A DNA stretch of 64,000 nucleotides from Manihot esculenta (taxonomy: Eukaryota > Streptophyta > Magnoliopsida > Malpighiales > Euphorbiaceae). The DNA is taken from NCBI RefSeq assembly GCF_001659605.2, contig NC_035172.2, positions 16,679,051-16,743,050 on the forward strand, given 5' to 3'. Position 1 is the first letter of the stretch. Every line of letters begins with the position of its first letter. Below are positions 23,014 to 34,241 of this stretch, piece after piece. The notes under the pieces were generated by a model that was not told the DNA's origin, did no database searches, and saw nothing but the letters and a program-made list of their open reading frames with translations. A program made the translations under genes and the position numbers.

Positions 23014-23640
23014 CTTGAGAGAAAAAGAGAGATTTCTTTCTACGAGGAAAAGAATAGGAGATCGGTCGTAATTCAAATGAACAAGAAGGATTTAATGGAT
23101 TTCTTGACAATGGAACCAAATGATATTGCTGAGTTTAGATTGAGGATGTGGCCAAAATGGAACTACATTGTGATTGACTAGAACCTGCAAGGAAGAGAAT
23201 GTGAGGTGGTGGTGGATGCCCACAGCAGCTACTCCGACGCTCAAGTCAGTATATCAATGAGTAGAGAGAATGCAATGAATTGCTTAGAGTTTTAGTGTTG
23301 GAGAATAGTGTACATTTGCCTATGTGATTATTCTCCTTTTATACTGTAAGAAGGTGAAGATGAATATAGAATTTTTCGATAATCAGGTAATGATATGGCC
23401 GATTGCCTGATAAGAGATGTCGCCGGCTAACAGGTTGGTGATCCCATGATCACAGGTGTAATGAAAATACACTATATTGTGCTCATTAACGATAACTTAG
23501 TACCGATACTCTCCCTGCTGGGAGACGGGTGAGTCTTGATAATAATCTGAATGTTAGGGTGTTCGGATCTTTCTTTCTTGGGATAGACCGTCTTTGAAAA
23601 TTAATTTCCAAGACGGATTCAAGTTGATTTAGATTTTATA
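23014..23640 (-). other. Probable 5' leader or LTR of element G
   Basis: Non-coding sequence directly upstream (minus sense) of the G gag start. It is less AT-rich than the sequence that follows at 23640. I could not place LTR ends, a primer site or a TSD, so the extent of G here is a guess from position. Confidence 0.35.
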
Positions 23641-25855
23641 TATTGGATATCCATTATTCGAATCTATTTACATGAATAATTGTCTAATATAAAAATATAT
23701 TTTTATAATAAATTATAATTTTACTATTTTTTTGTAAATATTAATTTTTTGAAATTAAAATTATTAATAAAAATATTTTCTTATATATTCTTAATTAAAA
23801 TATATAAAATTTAAATGGGTTTGATATTATAATTTTAAATCAGAAAGTTTAGATTAATTTTGATCCAATTTGAAATGGATACGAATATTAATAAGATTAA
23901 TCAGCTTCAAGTTGGAGTTCGGATAAGATAGTTTTCGCAAATACCCTACTTATTTACATCACCAACCGGTAGCCCATTCACCCAATCAAAACTGCTTGAA
24001 GCAAGTAAATCAATTTTTTATGCATCGGTGTTGTCTTCCTATGATAAAATTCTTGCCTCCCAACCTCCCTTCCTCCTTTCTCTTCCTCACACACATACAA
24101 ACTTTGATAATGCATTGAAAAATGTGAGAGGCAGAGAGCGGAACAACCATGAATTTAGGTTTGTTTCCTTTCCACCATGTTCATGTATGGAAAGGATCTT
24201 TGGAATCTAGGAAGCATCTTTATTAAGCATAGCATAACGTTGACAAACTGAAATTGAAGTGTAGGAAGCATCTAGTTTCATGTGAACGTTTACATGGTAG
24301 AAGCTACTATTTCTCTGAACCTGTTGGACTAGAGTTTTTGTATCTTAAGATGATGGAAATTTTGCAATATTGCAATTATTATAAAGTTGAATTGAGAGAC
24401 TATAGCTGGCCCAAACGTTGTTGAGAAAGGGACTCTCACAGAGAGGGACAGAGTTTCGCCTACGTTATGGATTCCTCTAAAAGCTTAGGACCACAAAATT
24501 CCATGAATTATTGGTATGCATACAACTTTAACTTCCTACCTCCATTCAGAATCAATAATTTTTAATTAATTTCTTTTTTTTTTATAATTCTTTTTTTTTT
24601 TAAATGATTAAGCAAAATAGTTTTGCAGAAAATTATTGTACTTAGAACAATATATTTTGCAAGTGTCCTTGCACTTTTATCATATTTTATAGAAATAATA
24701 TTAGTATAAATTAATGTAGTTAAGAATTTAATTATTCTAGCTGACCATGGTATTGATGATTTTATATAAATAATATGAAAAATATATAAAATTGAAGAAA
24801 AATCTAATTTTTTTAGTCATTCGTGACGGATTTTATGAGAAAAATACTCTAATTGTTGAAATTAATGATGGATCATGATAAGTCAATAAGAAAATTTAAT
24901 CGTATCTAATATTACGATGCAATATATATGCATTGTATTTATTATTTAGCAACAAAATAACAATGATATAATTTCACCATTTGTTGATTTTAGTAATATA
25001 TATTTTCTATTGCAAATTTCATCGCTATAGTTATCAATAAAAATACATTTTGATTGTAAAAATTTAGCATTGAGGTATCACAAACAGAATTACATCCGTT
25101 GCAAATCTGTTAAAGAAGCTTTTTGGGATGGAAAGGACCCCTTTGCTGATGATGGGTAACATAAGTATCATTCAAGCAAAACCTTAACATTTGTCTTTTG
25201 GGTCATTTGACCACATTTACAGTAACTAGTCCATATAGGCACATATTTTTTTGGCCCATTTGCATTTGGCTCAGGTTGGTATTTAAATTCTAAGACCTTT
25301 TAATTATAGAAACGACTCAATATCAATGAGGTGAAGTCCATAAATTCCATATAGACATATATTAGTCAAAATCTATTTAACAGTTGAAATCATATAAAAA
25401 AAAACATTATAATAAAATAGAATTTCATCAATGGTTTATTAAAAAACTAAAAAATAGTCCCACTGAATATGCTCAAAATTTTTATAAAATGAAAAAATTA
25501 TTATGATTTTGAGAATAATTTTATAAATTTATACAAATTTAGAGTATAGTAAAAAATATTTGAAATATAATCAGTAATAACTAAGACTATTTCTCTAAAA
25601 TTATTTCTGACAAAATATTATCAATATGGTTGATTTATACTTAATTGTTTGTAATTTTATAAATTCAAATATTTAATAGATTTATATGTTTTTAGTTCAA
25701 ATATTTAATGAGTGCATTTCATAATTTGTAGAGAATTTATTTTTAATTGTTTAATTTTTATAAATTTAAATATTTAATTAATTATGATTTTAATTCAACC
25801 ATTTAGTTATTCAATTTTAAATATATTTTTAGGCTAACAATATTTGGAACACTTG
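23641..25855. other. AT-rich non-coding sequence
   Basis: Long AT-rich stretch with no open frame of interest and no recognisable element ends. Short ORF-like runs (for example about 24028-24210) have no domain features. Nothing identified. Confidence 0.6.
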
Positions 25856-25879
25856 TTTACATAAAGGTTGTGCAAACAA

Positions 25880-26015
25880 TAAATAAAAAAGGAAAAATGA
25901 GCGAAAATTAATGAATTTTATTAAGTTCTAAAGGGCTATTTATACAAGAAAAAAGAAAAATGAGCGGAAATTAATAAATTTTATTAAGCTCTAAAGGGGT
26001 ATTTATGCAAGAGAA
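25880..26015. repeat. Tandem duplication at the 3' edge of copia remnant N
   Basis: A ~63-bp unit containing 'AAAAATGAGCG(A/G)AAATTAAT' and 'CTCTAAAGGGG/GTTCTAAAGGGC TATTTAT' occurs twice in a row (starting about 25892 and 25956) with a few differences. It sits just left of the copia coding remnant and may belong to its LTR; LTR ends are not resolvable. Confidence 0.6.
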
Positions 26016-26101
26016 GAAACGTGAAGATGAAGAACTTCACATGAAACAAAACAAATAGAAAATAACTTTTCCCGCCTAGCTACAATACAACATAAAAACT
26101 C

Positions 26102-28350
26102 TTAAGTGAAACAGTGCATAGTGCTCTTCAATCCTTTTCCCTTTTCGAAGCCAAAAATGCAGTGTTGCTTCATTAAGTGATATACGCCATTTTGATAAGT
26201 TAACATCCCCTTCAAGATGGAGTTAGTTGAACCGAAAGCAAGCCCATCTTGAATATCAAGTTGAGGAACTAAAGTGCAGAAAGGGACTTCGTGAGTAAGT
26301 CTGCGAACTGACTCTGTGAAGGAATATGAACCAGATTGATGAAACCTTGATCCAATTGATTCCTTACCACGTGGCAATCAATGCTCTTTCATAAAAAACT
26401 ATATTAGCAGCAATGTGCATTGTTGCCTTGTTGTCACAAGGAAGAGAGATAGGAAGATGAACTAGAGCTTGAAAATCCTTGAGCAAGTAAGCAATCCGCT
26501 GGAATTCACAAACCACAACTATCATACTCTTATATTTTGCCTCAGTCGTTGGAATTCACAAACCACGGCTATCATACTCTTATATTTTGCCTCAGCTTAT
26601 GAACGACTAACTGTGGCATACTTTTTTTATTTTCAAGAAATTAAGGAAGGTCCAAGAAACACTATAATAATTTGAAATGGATTTTCTTGTTATTGGACAA
26701 GGTGCCCAATCAGAATCAGAGTAAGTTGTTAAGTGAAAATTGTTGGCTGCTGAAAAAAATAATCCTCTAGAGGAGCAGTTCTTTAAATATTTTAGGACAT
26801 ATAAGGCAACTTTTCAATGAGGCTCTTGAGGATGTTGTATGAATTGACTCAGTTGTTAAACTAAGTAGGTGATATATGGCTTAGTGAGACCAAGATAGAG
26901 AAGTCGATAAATTAGCCTCCTTTAAGGTTCTGGATTAGAAAGCAACTCACCATCTTCAAAATTCAACTTCAGATTCCTGATCATAGGTGTAGGAACATGC
27001 TTTACATTTTGTAGACCACCATCAAAAATCAATCAAGAATGTACTTCCTTTGATTAAGGAACATATCATCTGATGATTGAGCCAACTCAAGGCCAAGAAA
27101 GTATTTAATATGACCTAGGTCTTTGATAGTAAAAGTGTCATCAAGGAATTTTTTTACAATAAGTATTTCTATTTTTGTAGGACCCCTAATAAATACATCA
27201 TCAACATAGACTAAAAGGCAACAAAAGCAACACCTAATCCTTTTACAAACAAACAGTAATCAGTTGAACATTGATTAAATGCATAGGCTACTAATTTTAT
27301 TATGAACTCCCTGTTCAACTTTTTACTTGCTTGCTTGAAGCCATAAAGAGACTTTATTAGCTTACAAACTTTGACTTTTTGGAGCTTTATCAGAACTTTC
27401 TAGTGGGAGCATGTATAGATCCCACTTTATGAAACCATGTAGGCATGCATTGCTGACATCCATTTGATGAATTTTCTATGTAAAAGCAATAGCTAAAGTC
27501 AAAAGAACTCTCACAGACACCAATTTAGCAATTGGAGAGAAATTGTCTATATAGTCAATACCACAAGTCTAGCTTTGAACCTCCTTGAGTTAATACCATA
27601 AGTCTATATAGTCAATACCACAAGTCTATGTAGTCAACTAGAGGGAGAATGCATAGATCCTCCTCTATGAAACCAACCATGTAGGCATATATTAATGACA
27701 TCCACTTGGTGTATCCATTTGCCACAAGTCTAGCTTTGAATTTGTCTAATGTCCCATCTGCTTTATGTTTAACTTTATACACCCATTTGGATGCAATAGC
27801 CTTTTTTCCAGGTGATAGATTAATGATTATCCATGTATTATTGAGCTTCAAGGCTTCTAACCCAGCTTTCATGGCAGCAACCCATCTAAGATCAATTTGA
27901 GCCATTTTATAGGACTTAAGATCTTGAGCACTTACTACATTAGCAATAAAGGATAGGTGTGAAGGGTAAATTCAAAAGGTTGATAGGAAAGACCTTGGAT
28001 GGTGGAGACAAAGTCTTGAAGTCATGGGGGTTTGGTATGATTTTTGAGACTTCTTCTAAGAGGAATTAGAGCATTAGGTATTAATGGAGAAGAATTAGGA
28101 GAAGATGAGTGTAGAAGAGTGAGGATTGAATTGTAAATGGTGTATAGAGGGAAAGGTATCTACACATCTCTAGAAACAAAGACTTTATGTGTGGATAGAT
28201 CCATAACTGTGTATGCTTTTTGACCTACTGGATAGCCTAGAAACAAACATTTGACAACTCTTGTATTAAACTTATCCCTGTGAGGCCCTATGTTAGTAGC
28301 AAAATACAAGCAACCAAAGGTACTCAACTTACTATAATCTGGCTCCTTTC
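26102..28350 (-). pseudogene. Element N: degenerate Ty1/copia pol
   Basis: Minus-strand fragments in copia order. At about 28340-28140 is the post-integrase region (AYTVMDLSTHKVFVSRD-like). At 27905-27612 is the start of the copia RT (NNTWIIINLSPGKKAIASKW then YKARLVANGYT-like). At 27400-26800 there are scattered RT pieces. At about 26390-26230 is the RNase H end (DCHVVRNQLDQGF, then a Leu-Leu-Thr-Lys motif). Multiple frameshifts and stops, and local duplications at 26500-26595 and 27540-27640, show long decay. LTRs were not identified. It is unrelated in detail to the better preserved copia element I. Confidence 0.8.
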
Positions 28351-28444
28351 CATGCAGTACTTGTTAAGAATCGAACAATTATACAATCAAAGAATAAGCA
28401 CAAAAAATAAGTAACAGTTTAATGTAGTTCACCAATTAGGCTAT

Positions 28445-29850
28445 TGATCAGACCAAATTTAGACCATTTTATTATGTTGTTATTAATGTTAATTTACACT
28501 TTTTTTGCCTAATTCTGTGGTTTTGATCTTATTTTGCAGAAAATGGTATAAACAGGTAATTTGGTGAAAATGCCCTTAAAACTGCCTAAAATAGGATGAA
28601 GGAGAACAAGCATGTTTGCACAAGCCAAGTTGCAGCTGAAAAGGAGATAAATGAGGAAAGTATATTCAGTAGAGTAATTTGAAATTCAAATTTCAAATCT
28701 TCAAGAAGTCTTTCCCTTATTCAGGGAGCCAAATCTCAAAAAGATGCACATTCAAAATTCAAAATTCAAAATTCAAAATTCAGTTTATTTAGGAAGCCAA
28801 ATCTCAAGAAGATGCACATTCAAAATTCAAAATTCAAAAGAAGGCTCCACCTCATCAATGAGATCTAGGGCAACACTTGCACATATAAAAGAATCACAAA
28901 GGAGCCGCCCCTTGGTTCCTCTCTCCCACACATTCGGCAAGCAAGGCCTCCTTCACTCCAAGCCGCCGGCCACTCTTCTTCTTCTTCTCTTTCTTTTATT
29001 TTTTGTTTTGTTTCAGTCATGAGTGGCTGAAACCACTTTTTCTAGTTGAAGATCAGGTGAAACTTTAGTTGTTTTATGGATTGGGAGATCTGAACATACA
29101 TTGTTTATCTTTTGTTTTTCAATATTTATGTAATTTCATGCTTAATTCCATTGTTGCTTTATTGTTTAGATCAATAGGGCCCATTGATTCTTGATTGCAA
29201 AGTAATAATTTGTTAGTTTGGATAGTTTTAAGTCCGAAATTGCTTGAATTATTCAAACACAAGTAACTCTTGGTGTAAAAACTAAGGAAATTGCATGATC
29301 TAGCAATATCACCATACGTTTGGGTAGCTAGAAATATGTCTCTCTATTTCTTAATGCAATTGATAGTTGTTAGATGCCAAAGGCCCAAGGATGTTCCTTG
29401 ACAACTTGTTGATTAGTGATTAATTAGAGGACGTTCTCTGGTTAATTTATGCTTAAGGAGGGATATGATAGTGAGAAGCGTCTTCCACCTCCATAACTAA
29501 TTTATTAAATCAAATAAAGGAACCTAAGTGTCAATGATCAATCCCAACAACTGAAGTGGATCCAATTCTTCAACTAGAGCTTTTCTCATATTTGAATTTC
29601 TTTTACTTTATTATTTGCTTTATTTTATTATTTGCTTTACTTTATTGCTTTTAGTATTAGTTTAATTCAACCAATCTCAAAACCCCCCCTTTTATTTTAC
29701 TTTCAGTTTATTTACTTGGTCTTGATAAGAGAAATAGGTAAGTATCAATTCCCTGTGGATTCGATCCTTTTGCCACTATCTACAGTTGTAAAATTGTTGA
29801 TAACCAAAAAGGTTATTTTTGACCAGCTTCGACAACCGCACAGTCAAACA
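28445..29850 (+). repeat. 5' LTR of element H
   Basis: Placed by the primer site at 29852, by a CA end (CAGTCAAACA) just before it, and by a TGATCAGACC start at 28445. The typical 'CCCTGTGGATTCGATCC' block of Athila-like LTRs is at about 29749-29766. A ~67-bp tandem duplication with (TTCAAAA)n runs lies at 28722-28840. The left end is uncertain because the 3' LTR is not in the window. Confidence 0.65.
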
Positions 29851-29851
29851 T

Positions 29852-29869
29852 TGGCGCCGTTGCCGGGAG
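29852..29869 (+). other. Primer-binding site of element H (tRNA-Asp type)
   Basis: TGGCGCCGTTGCCGGGAG is complementary, with one change near the end, to the 3' end of plant tRNA-Asp, the usual primer of Athila-type elements. It lies one base after the LTR end. Confidence 0.9.
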
Positions 29870-29896
29870 TTGATTTAACTAATTTATTTTTCTTTC

Positions 29897-31228
29897 ATGA
29901 CCAGATCTAGACACAAGGAAACTCTGCCTTACGATCCAGAAATTGAGCGTACAATCAGGCGACTAGGATAGCAAGCAACCTGACTTTGGGAGCAAGCCAC
30001 CATCGAATCTGCCACAGAGGAACCTGCCATCGCAGGAACTGATTCAGAACCTTCTGAACTTTACCAAATAGCCGCAGAGATGGCTGAAGTCAATGCACAA
30101 CCTACTACCCATGCTGAACCTACTGTCCATTATGAATTAATACCAAAAAATCCAGCAATGAGGGCACCAATGCCAAGAGAAAGAACACTGAAAGAGTTGG
30201 CAGCCCCTATAAGTGATCAAGCACCTCTCTGCATCACCTATCCGCCTCTGACAGTCCCTTTTGAGCTCAAAACAGGTTTTATACATCTACTACCTAAATT
30301 TAGAGGTTTGGAGAATGAGAATCCACATAAGCACTTGAAAGAATTTCACATTGTATGTTCATCCATGAGGCCGCAAGGCATATCTGAAGAGCATGTAAAA
30401 CTGAGAGCATTCCCATTCTCACTTGATGATTATGCCAAAGATTGGTTATTTTACTTACCACCCGGTTCAATCACTTCTTGGGATGGTATGGTTAGAGCTT
30501 TTCTAAATAAACATTTCCCAACTTCTAAAGCCATAAGCATAAGAAGAGAGATAAGTGGCATTAGGCAAAAAGAAACTAAGGATTTATATGATTATTGGGA
30601 AAGATTTAAGAGATTGTGTACAAGCTGTCCTCAACATGACATTTCAGATAAATCACTCATAGAATTCTTCTATGGAGGTTTGCTACCATTCGAAAGGAAA
30701 TTCATTGATGTAGCATGTGGAGGTTCAATTGAAGATAGAACACCTCAAGCAATCAAAGAGTTGATTTCAACACTTACAGCAGCATCTAGACAATATGGAG
30801 ATGAAAAGCAGCTGCAATGAGGAGTCCATAAGGTAAGTACATCTGTTGTCACTTCTCAAATTTCTGAACTAACCTCTGCTGTGAAAAGTCTTATCATAGG
30901 TCAAGCTCAACAAGCTCAAAAGCTTCAGCAAATTAGACCATGTGGAATATGTGCACATGTAGGACACCCAACTGATCAATGTCCTACACTTCAAGAGAAT
31001 GACCAGCAAGTAAATGCAATTGGAGGATTCAATAGCCAGACAAGACATGATCCCTACTCTAACACCTACAATCCAGGTTGGAGGGACCATTCGAACTTCA
31101 GCTATGCTAGGGCTAACAACTACCAGAACTATCAAAGAAATCCAGCCCAAGCAGCACCTCCAAGTTCCAATATGCACCTTGAGGAGATGATGAAGACATT
31201 GGCAAATTTTGTCCAAAGTCTCGAATAG
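29897..31228 (+). pseudogene. Element H gag (Athila-type)
   Basis: The frame starts at ATG 29897 (MTRSRHKETL). It has two early stops (a TAG at about 29969 and a TGA a few codons later) and is then open through 30080-30820. The gag core includes FELKTGFIHLLPKFRGL, LRAFPFSLDDYAKDWL and a FYGGL segment, all recognisably Athila-type. A TGA at 30818-30820 breaks the frame; the same frame continues with a zinc knuckle (CGICAHVGHPTDQC, about 30953-30995) to a TAG at 31226-31228. Three nonsense codons make it non-functional. Confidence 0.88.
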
Positions 31229-31562
31229 CAAATAGGTTAAATAGCCACCTCAGTGAGCAAGCTTGAGTCTCAAAGAAAGTTGACATCCCAAACCGAGGCT
31301 AATCCTAGGCAAAATGTAAGTGCTATCATGTTAAGAAGTGGGAAAGAACTTTAGGATGTCAAGGCTATGGTGGAAGTTCACAAGTGCAAAAATAAGTTGC
31401 TGAAGAAAAACAGCCAGAAAATTGTTTGTCCAAACAGCACCAGTACACCAGCAGAATACAAATCAACAAGTAAGTTTCAAAATTCCACCTCCCTTTCCAA
31501 AAAGGTTTGAAAAATCACAACAAGAAAAATAAGAAAGAGAGATCCTTGAAACCTTCAGGAAA
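31229..31562 (+). other. Element H gag-protease linker
   Basis: Degenerate coding sequence between the H gag and protease frames, with stops in every frame. The frame changes here by comparison of 31228 and 31563. No separate feature is seen. Confidence 0.5.
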
Positions 31563-32330
31563 GTGGAGATCAACAGACCCTTGCTAGATGCTGTGAAACA
31601 AATTTCCAGGTATGCAAAATTCTTGAAAGAACTGTGCACTAACCGAAAAAAGCTTGCTGAGAAAGAAAAGGTAAGTGTGGGAGAAGTTATGACAGCTGTC
31701 ATAAAGAGAGAACTCCCAGCCAAGTGTAAAGATAAAGGGATGTTTGCTGTCTCTTGCAAAATTGGCAATATGGGCATCAAAAAGGCCATGTATGACTTAG
31801 GTGCATCAATTAATGTTATGCCTCTTTCTATTTATAATTCTTTGAATGCAGGTGCACTGAAAGACACTAGAGTGGTCATTCAATTGGCTGACAGGTCTGT
31901 GGTATATCCAAAAGGAGTTCTAGAAGATGTTCTAGTGCAAGTAGATCAACTTGTCTTGCCAGCAGATTTCTATGTGATTGATATGGAGGAAGACAATGGC
32001 AACACTACTTCAGACATCCTACTTGGATGACCTTTCTTGAGCACAGCCAGAACTAAGATAGATGTGCATGATGGCACATTGACCATGGAATTTGAAGGGG
32101 AAGTAATAAAATTTAATGTTTATGATGCCATAAAGTATCCCCATGACATGTCCCCTATTTATGGTTTAGATATCATTGATTGTTTGAGCCAAGAAGTTTT
32201 TGATATGAATCAAGATGATATACTAAACAATGACTTTTGCAGGGAAGCTAGCCAGAAAGATGAAGGAAGCCAAAAAGAGCCAAAACTGAAAGCAACAGTC
32301 TGCTGCATCCAGCAGATGAACTGCGACTAA
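31563..32330 (+). pseudogene. Element H protease region
   Basis: The frame encodes a helical lead-in (LLDAVKQISRYAKFLKELC), then an aspartic protease with active-site motif DLGASINVMP at about 31797-31826 and the downstream LPADFYVID strand. A TGA at 32028-32030, where Arg (CGA) is expected in the 'LG-R-PFL' motif, suggests deamination of a methylated CpG. The same frame continues at 32037-32330 through IDVHDGTLTMEF, the usual end of the Athila protease. Reverse transcriptase does not follow, unlike in intact elements. Confidence 0.85.
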
Positions 32331-32656
32331 ACGCATGAAGATAAAGGATCGCCCGCACCTCTTCAGCTCAGATCGCAACTCTAATCGCCCAAACAAGATG
32401 AGCAAGCAGAAACCAGTTCAGCCAAAAATCCAACGCAGACAGACACTTGCCTGCCCAAACAGAAGCCCCCCATGCGTCATCTTCCAGAATGTGTAGAAAG
32501 TGAGAATGGCTTCTATGGACAAATCTTTCATGTCCAAACTGATGAACCATGGTATAAAGACAAAATAAAGAAAAGTGCAAGACACGATGTTTGGGACAAA
32601 CCATATCTCAAACCATACTATGAAGGGTTCACAGTGCAAGTAGTGGAAGGAGTTCC
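32331..32656 (+). pseudogene. Element H pol remnant next to copia I
   Basis: Short open segments with DEPWYKDKI, WDKPYL and KPYYEGF patterns like parts of Athila integrase and its C-terminus, but no RT, RNase H or DDE core. Most of pol has been deleted. The frame runs through the GTTCC duplication and would continue at 40363, past element I. The open run into copia sequence (to 32783) is a chimera created by the insertion. Confidence 0.55.
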
Positions 32657-34221
32657 TGTTGGGAAATCCCGAGATTATTACAACCCCAAGGCGCAGCGGA
32701 AAAATAAAATTCTCGGATTTCCTTTTTCCAGAATCCAAGTGCTTCGTTTAATTCACAAGAAGGATATGAGAATAACCTGTTAATTTCATCGAGAAGATAC
32801 AATGTTGGACTGATGGTGCTGCCTTTTCAAATGAACACCCTCTATGGTATCCACACGAACGTCTTCTATCCTTCTAGAGTGCTAGCTCTCTCAAAGATGG
32901 ATAGATTATGTGCTCCACAATCTGCAGCTTTTTAGACTGAGTTTTCTCAAAAATGTCATCACTCCTAAATTCATAGAAGGAGTATTTATATGTTTCAGTG
33001 TTTTATTTTCACACAAATCCTTTTCCTAAAAGGAGTTGTGTTTTTCCCACAATCACAATCTCACAGATACTCAAATATCTTATGTGATAGAGTCATTTAT
33101 CTGTAACAGTTACAGATAGACTGCAAATCTTTTAAATATTATTATCTCATAATAATAAATGATTAATAATAATAACACTTTATTATTATTAATTATATTA
33201 ATAATTAATATTAATAATAATAACACGTTATTATCATTAATTATATTAATGATTAATATTAATAATAATAACACATATTATTATTAATTATATTAATGAT
33301 AAATAATAATAACATTTTATTATTATTAATTATATTAATGGGTTTTGGACTTTTAGCCCATTAATATGACATAGCACATCAACAACGTTCTTTTGTCTGT
33401 GATCCAATAGGCTCACATTAATTGGCAATAGGCCCAGTCCCATAAGGCCCATAAGTCATAAGTGGCATCTAGCAAGACATTATGACTACCCAACTAATAT
33501 GAGGATCAATAGTCCAATAAAGCCTAATAAATAGAACATGTATTAATCTCTTTGTCACACGGTATCTAGTTTGAACATAAGTCATGATCAATGTCAAACT
33601 TATAATGTTCAAACTTATGATTTCTCGATCTCTAAGTAGACTGATAAAAATGATATTGATCACACTATCAATTTATTTGAGCACGGCCATGCATTTCTCA
33701 ATCTCACTTATCGAGGGGCCCAGAAGATATCTCTCTCAGAGAGAGGGACAAATCCTATCTTGATTATTCATTATCCTCTAAATAATTTCTATTATGCGCA
33801 ATCATAACCTTTATGATTTTCCGATTAAAGACAATGTTTGGTTATGTCAAAATATAATAGTCCTCATGTTGGAAACTATGACAATCTCAAGTCAAAGGAT
33901 TAAGACATAACTACTTTGAGATTCACTTATGACAATAACCCATGTAGTGATCTCAGTGCGGGTCCATCCAATAATTTGTTCTCTAACAAGTATCTATGAT
34001 TATTTAATTATATCAACATATACATAATCATCTCATGATTATCAATCAATAATCATACTAGCTATGTTTTATTATTATCAACATAATAATAAGTAACCAG
34101 GGATGATAATCATTATTATGTAACATGCAAACAAATAATAATGATAAAAACCTCTTTTATTAATAACCAAAATGACATACAAAAAGGCCCAAGATAATGG
34201 CCTAGGGCATATACACTAACA
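32657..34221 (-). repeat. 3' LTR of element I
   Basis: 1,565 bp on the left side, plus-strand ends TGTTGGGAAA and CACTAACA. It includes a (TTA/AAT)-rich minisatellite at about 33140-33350 in which a ~60-bp unit repeats. It is followed at 34222-34240 by the reverse complement of a purine tract (AAGTGGGAGAT), the PPT. It is the longer, undeleted LTR copy. Confidence 0.93.
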
Positions 34222-34241
34222 ATCTCCCACTTGCACTAGGC

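Noticed and set aside
24028..24210. Short ORF in the AT-rich tract
   Set aside because: Sixty codons, no domain, no neighbouring exon signals; expected by chance.
32472..32783. A 103-codon plus-strand ORF
   Set aside because: It crosses the GTTCC junction between Athila H and copia I, so it is a chimera created by insertion.
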